Positions 1 through 8,260 of a stretch of 64,000 bases of DNA are shown piece after piece. This DNA is from Hordeum vulgare subsp. vulgare (taxonomy: Eukaryota > Streptophyta > Magnoliopsida > Poales > Poaceae). The stretch covers positions 110,100,881 through 110,164,880 of the forward strand of contig NC_058519.1 of NCBI RefSeq assembly GCF_904849725.1, written 5' to 3'. How positions within the stretch are numbered: position 1 is the stretch's first letter; the number at the start of each line of letters is the position of its first letter. A model generated the notes under the pieces. The model was not told where the DNA came from and did not search any database. It saw nothing but the letters and a program-made list of their open reading frames with translations. Made by a program: the position numbers and the translations under genes.

Positions 1-708
1 TTAATTAATTAAAATATGCCAACTGTGTGCGTAACCGTGACTGTCTCTTTCGTGAGTTCCTTCTCCGATCGAGGACACGGTGGGGTTATGTCTGACGTAG
101 GTACGTGTTCAGGCTCATTCATTTGATCATCAGTAGTCACGTCTGTTATGCGTAGATCTCCCCCCTCTTATTACTTGTACTCGTAAGTTAGCCACCATAT
201 ATATATATATGCTTAGCCGCTGCTGCAACCTCACCACTTAACCATGCCTCACCCATTAAGCTTTGCTAGTCTTGATACCTTTGGAAATGAGATTGCTGAG
301 TCCCCTGTGGCTCACAGATTACTACAACACCAGTTGCAGGTACAGGTAAAGGTTACTCGACGCGAGCGCGTTGATTGTTCATTTGGAGTTGCTTCTTCTT
401 CTTCATCATCGATCTAGGATGGGTTCCAGGCCGGCAGCCTGGGATAGCAAGGATGGACGTCGTTCTTCTTTTCTCGTTTGTTTTCGTCCGTAGTCGGACC
501 CTGCTCTTACTCTTGATGATTATGTAATGTACTGATGTGACACAGATGTAGCTTGTGGCGAGTGTAAGCCAATTCTATATATATATCTCTTCTGTTCAGT
601 ACATGTACTTGTAACGATATCCATTCTTGCGACACGACGAGATGCGCTTCTATCCCTGACGAGGCCTTCGTGCCAAATTGAGGATAGGGTCGCATCTTGG
701 GCGTGACA
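1..708 (+). mobile_element. 3' part of a Gypsy-like LTR, cut by the window start
   Basis: The stretch ends in GGGCGTGACA at 699-708, a normal CA terminus for a plant LTR. Its content resembles the last 950 bases of the solo LTR ending at 44166 (which ends GGGCGTCACA): a CTCACCC...GCTTTG segment followed by a pyrimidine-rich 3' region with short TA runs (200-212 and 576-586). No coding potential is seen. The start lies outside the window, so the target duplication cannot be checked. Assignment to the long-LTR Gypsy type is by resemblance only. Confidence 0.45.
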
Positions 709-843
709 CCACGTCACCGATCCGGGGCGCACCGACCGCCTACCCTGGCCCGTAGATATGCTGACGGCTGCTATCGGCATACCAGCCACGTCATCGATCC
801 AGGGCTCGATGATCCGTGATCGTAGCTTGCCGTCGGCATAGTG
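709..843. mobile_element. possible CACTA-like subterminal fragment
   Basis: Short direct and inverted versions of TGCCGTCGGCATA and ATGCTGACGGC occur here, together with paired ATCGATCCAGGG / CCGATCCGGGG words. Such CCGACGG/CCGTCGG clusters are typical of subterminal repeats in Triticeae CACTA transposons (family knowledge). The block ends in TAGTG at 839-843, the sequence expected at a CACTA right end. No matching CACTA left end or 3-bp duplication was found, so this is at best a truncated end. Confidence 0.3.
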
Positions 844-919
844 CTATTTTTCTTATTTATTTATTTTTTGTTCTACTTGTTTCCTCTTTTTTATTTATTA
901 TTCTTTCTCTCAAAAGTAA

Positions 920-1053
920 TTTGATTAACTTAAATGTGCCTTATCTAAACAAAGTATTTTTGATTAACTTAAATGTGCTTTATCTAAACAAAGTATATTT
1001 TTTTTATTAACTTAAATGTGCCTTATATAACTCTTTTTGATTAACTTAATTGG
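920..1053. repeat. tandem repeat, unit about 39-44 bp
   Basis: Three full units and one partial unit begin TTGATTAACTTAAATGTG at about 921, 960, 1004 and 1037. The first two units are nearly identical over 39 bp; the third has drifted and the fourth is cut after TTGATTAACTTAATTGG. The array is AT-rich and non-coding, between a CACTA-like fragment and a GC-rich repeat block. Confidence 0.75.
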
Positions 1054-1056
1054 TCC

Positions 1057-1424
1057 GCACGGAGGGAATCTGGTTAGACGGGACGGGGTACGTGGGGGGT
1101 AGCTATGCCGCCAGGTCTTGTGGTGGGCCCTCCTACACGGCTCCGTGGGTGTGCCCCCCCCTCGCGGGCGTCGCTGTCGCCGTGTCACGGAGAGGGGAAA
1201 CGGCCACGTCGGGCTGACACGGAGGGAATCTTGGGCCGGGACCGTGTTCGAGGGTGTAGCTATGGGTTGTGCTATTACAACCCGGTGAAAAGACCCATCG
1301 GTCAAACCCCGTCCGGCGTAAGTCAAAGGTCTAGATCCGCCGGTCGTCTGTGTTAGGGTTAGACAGGACCGGGTACCTCTAGGGGTAGCTATGCCGCCAG
1401 GTCTTGTGGTGAGACATCCTACGC
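1057..1424. repeat. GC-rich block with three diverged direct copies
   Basis: Copies at about 1057-1138, 1217-1275 and 1345-1424 share GGGTAGCTATG and, in the outer two, GCCGCCAGGTCTTGTGGTG. CACGGAGGGAATCT starts the first two copies. The long ORFs that cross this block on both strands reflect base composition and have no recognisable domain. The parent element is not identified. Confidence 0.55.
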
Positions 1425-1888
1425 GTGTGGAAGTGTGGTGGCAGGCGCAAGCATCCGGCACGTCCTTGACGTTGCTGCTGCACATAGAAATGCCAGTCTA
1501 TCTTGACATTTCTGCTCCACATTAAAACGTCTGCTCCACATTAAAACATCGAACTAGCTCAGCCCACGTAGAAGCGTCATTGACTTTGGCGTTGCTACCG
1601 AGGCTGCAAATGTCGTGGACTATGGCGTTGCTGGTACTCCAGTGATTACTACTATGGTGTTTTGCCCTTATTTTTTTTCAGTCACTGGCGTTCTTTGCTG
1701 CCGTGGCGTTCTTTGCTGCAAGGGACTCCTTGCTGCCCATGCAAAAGTCACTGGCGTTCGTTTCAGTATTCATGCAGTAAAGAAAACAAACATTGTAGCC
1801 CCTCCCTGTGGCACATGTGCAGCAGTGATTACTCCTTGCTGCACACTATTCTGACCTTATTTTTTTAGCTCCTGGTTAGTGATTACTA

Positions 1889-2044
1889 CTCCCTCTGTTT
1901 CTAAATATAAGTCTTTTTAGGAGTTTTATTAATGGACTACATACGTATATAGACATACTTTAGAGTATAGATTCATTTATTTTGTTCCGTATATAGACAC
2001 CTAGTGAAATATCTTAAAAGACTTATATTTAGTTACGGAGGAAG
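1889..2044. mobile_element. Stowaway-type MITE (Tc1/mariner class)
   Basis: A 156-bp element with terminal inverted repeats: the left end reads CTCCCTCTGTTTCTAAATAT and the complement of the right end reads CTTCCTCCGTAACTAAATAT. Similarity continues through AAGTCTTTT on both sides. TA dinucleotides at 1887-1888 and 2045-2046 are the expected target duplication. The interior is AT-rich and non-coding. This matches the Athos/Thalos-like Stowaway MITEs common in Triticeae. It must be moved in trans by a mariner-type transposase. Confidence 0.93.
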
Positions 2045-2409
2045 TACTACAAGGAACCACATGCATGCAGCAGGAGCCCCCCACCGCGCGTTCTGTTGCT
2101 CCGTTGCCGTGCATGCGTGTCGTGTACAGCTTGTTTCGTGGCCGCATTGCTTGTTGCTTTTGCCAATGTCATCCATGTATTCCCCCTCGTCAGCTGAGAC
2201 TGGGACTGAGCATATGCGCTCCTCGCTGGTGAACATAATGTAACTGTACGCTCAGTCTGTGCTGTCGAAGATGAAACGCCAACGTATGACGTTTGCATAT
2301 AGGCCAGAAACGTCAAAGTCCTTAACGTCTTTATATGGAAAGGCAACGCGGTCTAGCTCCGTGTTTTCATGTGAAGCGGCAACGCTGTCGAGTTTCCAAG
2401 TTAGGCAGA

Positions 2410-2652
2410 AACGCCACGGCTTGTGACGTTGTTAAAAGGGTCAAATCGTGAAATACTTTCATGTCGAGTTTATTTTGTGTTATACTTTCATATTAGGGTC
2501 AGAATAGTGCATAAACGTCACGGTTGACTGACGTTTTTACGTGCAGCAGCAACGTCACGGGTTATGTCGTTTCTAAAAGGGACTAATCGTTAAATAGTTT
2601 CGGACAGAGTTCATTTTGTGTTATAGTTTTAGATTAAGGTCAGAACCGTGAA
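2410..2652. repeat. two diverged copies of a ~100-bp segment
   Basis: Copy 1 (2410-2513) and copy 2 (about 2550-2652) share a fixed order of words: ACG(C/T)CACGG, TAAAAGGG, AATCGT(G/T)AAATA, TTCATTTTGTGTTATA or its variant, TTAGGGTCAGAA. They are separated by a spacer containing GACGTTTTTACGTGC. The drift suggests an old duplication. Confidence 0.65.
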
Positions 2653-2716
2653 AAAAAATCATCATCCACTACTCTTCATGTCATGTCTATTGTTCTGAGT
2701 CGTTGCCGGGTCTTTT

Positions 2717-4130
2717 GGGAAACGTTTCCCACTGGATGACCGGCCGAGCGCGCTCGCTAGCTCTGCCCGTGGGAATAGACTAGCGTGTGGGTGTCATGGG
2801 TCTTAAGCACTTTTCTGATATCTTCCCTTTTTTTTCTCTACTAACTTTTTCTCAGGCCTTGTTGCTTCTTCCTGTCATCGTACCTTCAGAAAATCGCAAA
2901 TTGCTCCGCCGAAGAGATATTTTACTAGGTCTTGTGCTAATTATTCGCTAGAATCAACATTGAATTTTGCTGCATGGTGCTACAACCAGTTCTGTGCAAC
3001 CCGCAAAGCTGCAACTGACACATGAGAAAGCTACAACTGACCATGAATAAATTCCAATCGCACATGGCTAAAGCTGGGGGCGATTAGTGTTGCAACCGTT
3101 GTCAGAAAAAGCTTTGATCGTAAATGGAAAAAGCTTTAACCAGACACTGAGAAAAGGAAAAAGTTTGAACCATAGACAGAAAAGCTTCAACCATAACTGC
3201 AAAAGCTTCGACACGTGGTCACCGCACTGGTAGCAAAAAGAGCACCTTTCGTAGCAAATCCTAGTCATAGTGGTCACCTATGTCGCCGCTCGTCGCATAA
3301 CCGCACACTAGTTGCACCACCAACACCAGTTGCAGCAAATTCTGTCTCTGGCGTTAGCTTTTCCCAATGCCGATTGCAATAAATTAGCAACCCGTCGTCG
3401 CTAGTCACACGTTGTCGTCTTCCTGGTTGTAGCAAAAATGGACATTGCTTGTAGATTTCTTCATTGCTATTTGCAGCAAATATCATGGATAAAAAAGCTT
3501 CAACTGCGAAAATATCTTCGAGCGGCTGGGAAAAGCTTCTACCGGTGTGTGAAAAGGCTTCAACCGATGTGTGGGAATGCTTCAACCCTTTGAAAAAAGC
3601 TTCAATGGCCATGGAAAAAAAGCTTCAACCACCGTCTGAGGTCGCAACATTGGCATGAATGATTGTAGCAATTCCTATCACCGGTCGTAGCAAAAAAAAT
3701 GTTTGTTGAAGTAAAAGTTATCATTTTCGTCGCTATCGACATGAATGGTTGCAGCAATTCCCATCGCCGGTCATAGCAAAGGCCAACGATCGTTGCAACA
3801 TCGATCCTTGTTGGCTTTTGCACGTGGATGACAAAAGGAGAAAGGGATGGTTGGGTGCGGCCATGGCGAGCGGGCTACGACGAGGGGCCGCGACGGAGCT
3901 ACAACCGGAGCTACACCCGTCCCCGCTGGGAGCTATAACTGTTGGTGCAGCTGTTGCATGATTTGAGGAGTGACGAGGACGGCGGAGAGGGCAGGGACAG
4001 GCGACGAGGACGATCGCGGGGGTTGGTACGAGCAATGAGGATGGTCGGTAGGGGCGCGAGCCAGCGTGTTAACAATTTTTCTTTGTTCCGAGTTTTTTGC
4101 ACAATGCTACATATTTTTTTCGTTGTAAAA
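2717..4130. other. unclassified transposon-like region with no assignable gene
   Basis: The region opens with a perfect 14-bp palindrome, GGGAAACGTTTCCC at 2717-2730, followed by a second palindrome, CGAGCGCGCTCG, near 2744-2755. GGGAAACG resembles MULE termini, but no partner terminus or 9-bp duplication was found. Words such as GTTGCAACC and GTAGCAA(A)AA recur, as they do in the MULE to the right. ORFs here, such as those around 3733-4150, show no known domain. Confidence 0.35.
3101..3631. repeat. degenerate AAAAGCTTCAACC repeat cluster
   Basis: Around eleven variants of AAAAGCTT(C/T)(A/G)ACC occur at about 3110, 3128, 3160, 3180, 3202, 3494, 3530, 3552, 3577, 3595 and 3618, in two groups separated by about 280 bp. 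Spacing is irregular at roughly 18-35 bp, so it is a drifted minisatellite-like array. No reading frame is kept across it. Confidence 0.6.
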
Positions 4131-4794
4131 GTACTGAATTTATGTCGCTAACGATTTTTCTTCCGTAGTTTTTTCGGTCTGAGTTTTTTTGCACAATGCT
4201 ACATATGTTTTCTTTGGTTGTAAAAGTACTAAACTTATGCTACAAATATACGACTATTTTTTATTTTGACTTGTGTTTTTGGTTGTGAAGTTTTGCTGTA
4301 ATGCAACATACAAAGTCAGTTTAAAAAAAAGTGCAGAATGTTTGTGCATTTTTCTTTCGGATTGTGCTAACTTCCAGTCCACACGATTCTATTTTACCTG
4401 ATCGCTATCAATCCCATGCTCACTTGAGCTGATTTTTTTTCCTTCTTTCAAAAACCGTAATAAATTGCTACTGGTTTTTTTTTCTATTTTTTGCTGCATA
4501 ATATGAAAAGAAAAGAAAATTGCTTGAATATGGATTTGAACCTAGGTCTATGCAATAGTTATTGAGCCTAATAACCAACTAAGCCACCTTTTGTTGTTGC
4601 GTATTTTAGATAAGGAATGTTATTTGAACCTTTCTTATTTCTGCCATATCAGAAGAAAACAAACTAAAAAATTTCTTGGTAACTTTGACATAACTAGCAT
4701 GATAAATATAGTATGAATAACATGATAACTATATCATGATAAAGCTGATAACTACAATATGAGAAGGTTAAAGAATGGAATGGTATGGTAATTT
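4131..4794. other. AT-rich sequence without a gene
   Basis: Two similar ~70-bp segments containing TTTTTTGCACAATGCTACATAT lie at about 4091-4150 and 4182-4240 (a direct duplication around GTTGTAAAAGTACT). Apart from the tRNA-like core at 4530-4590, nothing coding or structured was recognised. Confidence 0.4.
4530..4590 (-). other. tRNA-like core (A box and B box), decayed
   Basis: On the minus strand, TGGCTTAGTTGG (4586-4575) fits the RNA polymerase III A-box consensus. GGTTCAAATCC (4542-4532) fits the B box with one mismatch. From the first base of A to the last base of B is 55 nt, the spacing of an intronless tRNA. The flanks do not form an acceptor stem, so this is not a functional tRNA gene. 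It may be a SINE head or a tRNA-derived transposon part. Confidence 0.5.
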
Positions 4795-5895
4795 AACACA
4801 GAAATTACCGGTGATATGTTCAACAACTTTTTCCCATTGGATGAAAGATATCGTGATGTTTAAGCGTAAGATATTAGGTTTGTGATGCATAAAATTGTCA
4901 TAAATTTACATGAAAGTTATCGGATGGGTTATGTTTCAATATTATTTCCTTGAAGTCAAAGTTAACATGGTGGTTGAACGTAAGTTATGAGGTTCTCGAT
5001 GCATAAATGATCATGCTATTTACACAGAAGTTATCGGGGCTTGTTTCAGTAACGTTTTTCATGGGTAAAAAGTTAACAATCTGTTGTATGTAAGTTATCG
5101 GGTGTCTCAGACGTAAATTACCATGATATTTGCATTAGGTTATCAGGGGATATTTCTAGAACTTTTCGCCCAAGTTGAAAAGTTACCAGTGTGTTTATAT
5201 GTAGGTTATCAGGTTAATTGTACGTAAGTTATCATCTTATTTACACAGAAGTTATCGGAGGATATTTCAACAACTTTTTCACCTCGGATGGTAAAAAAAG
5301 TGGTATTTTATTTGAACTTGTGAGGAGCCAAATAGTGAGTGAGTTGGCTAGTATGTTAAGATTTTAATATTGAAGTCTTGAGTTCAGTTCTAAGCTTTAG
5401 CATGATTTTTTAGGCTATAAAACTACAAGTATGGAAACTCCTACCGTCAAGATTTGTTTCCAACATCTTTTTCTCCCAATAGTTATCAAGTCTGTGATGT
5501 GTGTTATCAAGCTATTCACACAAAAAATTAACCGCGATATTTCATCAACGTGCCTCCCTCCATCTGATCACCAAATTTACCAAGATTGACATACATAAGT
5601 TATAAGGTCAGCGATGTATGAGTTACCGTGATATCCACATAAAAGTTATCGGGGGTATATTTCATCACTTCTCTTTGCCAAAGGTACCAGGACAGGGCTG
5701 CATAAATTATCACGTCTCCGATGTGTGAGTTACCATGCTATTCACACCAAAGTTACCGTGGGATATTTCATCAACACCCACCCCCATGCCAAAGTTATCA
5801 GAGTTGGTTATATATGTTATCGGGTGTGTGATATGCGAGTTACACTGATATTCACACAAAAGTGACCAGGGAGTATCCCCTTGGTCACCAAAATT
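4795..5895. repeat. degenerate ~110-bp tandem repeat array, about nine units
   Basis: Each unit carries, in order, ACACAGAAGTTATCGGGG, GATATTTCA(A/T)CAAC, a pyrimidine-rich segment, AAAGTTA(A/C)CA, and G(A/T)GATGCATAAGTTA or similar. Anchor words fall at about 4799, 4910, 5022, 5134, 5241, then 5518, 5638, 5744 and 5855, a period of about 105-120 bp. The array is interrupted at about 5290-5455 by a non-repeat segment holding a tRNA-like core. Strong drift between units indicates age. It encodes nothing recognisable. Confidence 0.7.
5336..5391 (+). other. second tRNA-like core, inside the tandem array
   Basis: TGAGTGAGTTGG at 5336-5347 matches the A-box consensus at about 10 of 12 positions. 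AGTTCAGTTCT at 5381-5391 is a weak B box. The 56-nt span is close to the 55 nt of a tRNA. On its own the match would be weak; it gains weight from two similar cores nearby. Confidence 0.3.
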
Positions 5896-6043
5896 ACCAT
5901 GGTGTCATCAACTCTAGATGAGTTGGTAAATAGTCTACTTAAGTGCGGAAAATATTGGGTATTGCATTAACTTTTGTGCAAACGTAGAAGAGGAGACAAG
6001 TTAAATAGCCTATTTAATTTCATTTTATCATGAAAATGGTACA

Positions 6044-6100
6044 TAGGTGAGTTGTTTGGTTAGTTGATTACCTCATGAGAGGTACAAGGATTGAATCCTG
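6044..6100 (+). other. third tRNA-like core at the right edge of the repeat block
   Basis: GGATTGAATCC at 6088-6098 matches the B box at 9 of 11 positions. It is preceded by TGAGTTGTTTGG (6048-6059), a degenerate A box. Its complement aligns loosely with the minus-strand core at 4530-4590, so the two outer cores form an inverted pair around the ~110-bp array. Confidence 0.3.
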
Positions 6101-6163
6101 GTGATGGTTTTCAGGAGAAGGAAACGGTTTCCAGGAGAAGGAAAAAATCAGTCCTAAAACAAA

Positions 6164-7378
6164 GGGAAACTATGTCGTCCCACCGACTGATCTGTGTTAT
6201 TCGTCCGTCGCCTCTTGGTCCGTTGATCATTATCTGATCTAACGGCTGAAATTGTTCCTGTGGCCGGCGGGTCCGTGACCGTTTTCCTGAAACAATCCCA
6301 TTGTTTCACGACGTTGTTCCTGCAGCTGGAAGTAGTTGACCGCAGAAGGAGGGCTTGGGAGGGTGACGTTGACTGGATCTGGGAGGACGGCGGTGCGAAC
6401 CCAGGCGTGGCGATGACGACTTCTTCAAGAGCGGCGGCGGTCGTCGACGACCCAAGCAGGTATGGTTCTCCTCTCGATCCCGCATCGCCACCCGCCGCCC
6501 CACGAACCGCAAGCACCGCAGCGCCACTCGCCTGCCCGCAGCATACGGTTCTCCTCTGGATCCCGCAGTGCCACCCATCACCCCACGCACCGCAAGCACC
6601 TCAGTGCCACCTGCCTACCGGCAGCATACGGTTCTCCTATGGATCCCGGAGCCCCATGCACCGCAAGCACTGCAGCGCCACTCGCCTGCCGGCAGCGTAG
6701 CCGAAGCAAACCCGACCGCACCTAGCCGGCAGGGCCAGTTTCCCGATGCTCCGGCGGGGAATGACCGATCCGCTGCAGTCTCCAGCACCGTATGAAAGCG
6801 CCCATTTCTCCATCGTTTCTCTGTTCCTGTTGTACGGGCGCGAGATATGGCTCATTTTTGTTCGATCCTTGGGGAGGGAGTGTACTAATTTTTAGCCATC
6901 TGGGTTTAGCGTGATCCAGCACCTCTCCATTGTAGTTTTTCGCTGGAGTTCCTCTTTGGACTCCCCCCTGTGCATACATTTTTTATGTGAACTGACACCT
7001 GATGAACTCCACAGCTGGATGTGCTGTGCAAAAACATTCAGTTCACTGCATATGTGATGTGCAAAATCAACTTTGTCACCTTGTAAGGGCTCTAGGCAGT
7101 GTCTGGATGGTGAAAATTGTGAGAAAATATAGTTACTGCTGTTGTGTGTGCTCCCTCGTCAGTTTTATTTACCTGGGATCAACATGATGCAGTGATAGTT
7201 GTTATTTACCTGGGATCAACAGGATGTAGTGATAGTTGAAATTGTAGGAAACTTCTGAATTTCCGTAGCTCATAGCTTCTGTACCTAATACCTTTTGTAG
7301 ATGATAGCTTTTTTATAGTTTCTACAAGCACCTCAAATGTATGGTACTGATTTTTTTATGAATGTTGCTGAATTTTAC
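6164..7378 (+). other. MULE left arm, possible 5' region of the Ulp1-like gene
   Basis: The arm is GC-rich from 6260 to 6800 and AT-rich after that. A frame open from 6260 to 6700 has no known domain and runs through the 83-bp repeats. The first recognised exon of the protease gene follows at 8261, behind a good splice acceptor, so one or more upstream exons or a promoter should lie in this arm. None can be fixed from sequence alone. Confidence 0.35.
6461..6697. repeat. 83-bp GC-rich tandem repeat, 2.9 copies
   Basis: Units at 6461-6543, 6544-6626 and 6627-6697 each begin TA(T/C)GGTTCTCCT and end CTGCC(C/G)GCAGC. The third lacks about 12 bp. They lie in the GC-rich left arm of the MULE, in the likely 5' region of the Ulp1-like gene. 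Because 83 is not a multiple of three, a reading frame shifts at each unit, so a conserved protein repeat is unlikely. Confidence 0.85.
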
Positions 7379-8014
7379 GGAAAACGTTCTCCTCCCGCCG
7401 ACGGATCGCACACAAAGCATCCACCGCCTTGTACGTCCGCCACGTGCCATGCTAGGTGCAACCTTATCTTTTTAGTCGCTGGCTTCTTATCGATTCATTG
7501 CTACATGATCTCTGTTTGATACGATTCCAGCAACATGATCTCTGTTCCGAAAAATTTCCTCAGACATTCGTAACATGACCAACAAAAAAGGCATCAGTAA
7601 ACGATTCCACAACATGATATTTTGTTGCAAAAAAATAGCAACATGACCTATGCTGCAAAAAAATCTAATAATATTTCTGCAACATGATCCCTGTTGCAAA
7701 AAATTCGGCAACACAATCTCTATTTGCAAATGTTTCTGCAACAATATCTGTGTTACGGATGTTTCGGCAATAGGACTGTTGTTGCAAAAACAAAGGACCA
7801 CGTGCAGTCGCTAGATTACGTCAAATCTGACGGCGTGTCGGGAACGGGGCGGCCTGGGTAGTGTTTCTGAAACAAAAACAGTTGCTGCAGGAACCCATTG
7901 TTCGTTAGACGGGCTTGGGTTGTTGGATCGAACGGCTTGCAGAATACGTACCCGACGTATAGTAGTGCGGTGGATGTTTCTAATGCATCTACCGGCAGAC
8001 GCGTAGCAGTCCCC
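7379..8014. mobile_element. nested 636-bp non-autonomous MULE
   Basis: The left end begins GGAAAACGTTCTCC and the complement of the right end begins GGGGACTGCTACGC. Both then share GCCG and, about 35 bp in, CATCCACCGC. Outside the ends are GAATTTTAC (7370-7378) and GAATTTTAT (8015-8023), a 9-bp target duplication with one mismatch. The interior has no gene and consists largely of repeated CTGCAACATGATCTCTGTTGC-like words. The right end also resembles the right end of the surrounding MULE, so the two are probably related families. It sits upstream of the first recognised protease exon. Confidence 0.8.
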
Positions 8015-8260
8015 GAATTTTATTAATGCCACTCAGTTTCAGTTTATGGTACTGAATTTTATGAGTTAGTTTTTGTCTGTGAATCTCATGCTTCTGAATT
8101 TAGGTCTTTTTTTGCTTGGCCTTGTTTCATGTTTTCTGAAATTGTTTTATTGCATTTCCTGAAGCTTATGAGGACATGGCAATTAGGCAGTGTTTTTTCT
8201 AAAAATCCAGTTATGCTTGCTCTATGTAGCTAATGTTTCCATTTGTTTTTGTTTTCGCAG

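Larger units (their letters stand above)
1425..2716. other. unclassified non-coding region rich in AACGTC / GGCGTT words
   Basis: No gene is recognised. The words AACGTCA, GACGTT and TGGCGTT(G/C) recur many times on both strands, for example near 1472, 1599, 1627, 1687, 2307, 2514 and 2550. The region also contains a Stowaway MITE (1889-2044) and a duplicated ~100-bp segment (2410-2652). The pattern suggests the remains of an AT-poor transposon arm, but no termini could be assigned. Confidence 0.4.

Noticed and set aside
1012..1485. 157-codon ORF on the minus strand
   Set aside because: It crosses GC-rich direct repeats and an AT tandem array. No domain is recognised.
4530..4590. A functional tRNA gene
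   Set aside because: A and B boxes have the right spacing, but no acceptor stem forms and no anticodon arm could be assigned.
4795..5895. CRISPR-like array
   Set aside because: Units are head-to-tail degenerate copies without constant repeats and unique spacers, in a plant genome.
2717..6154. A second large MULE left of the main one
   Set aside because: GGGAAACG at 2717 looks like a terminus, but no inverted partner or matching 9-bp duplication was found.
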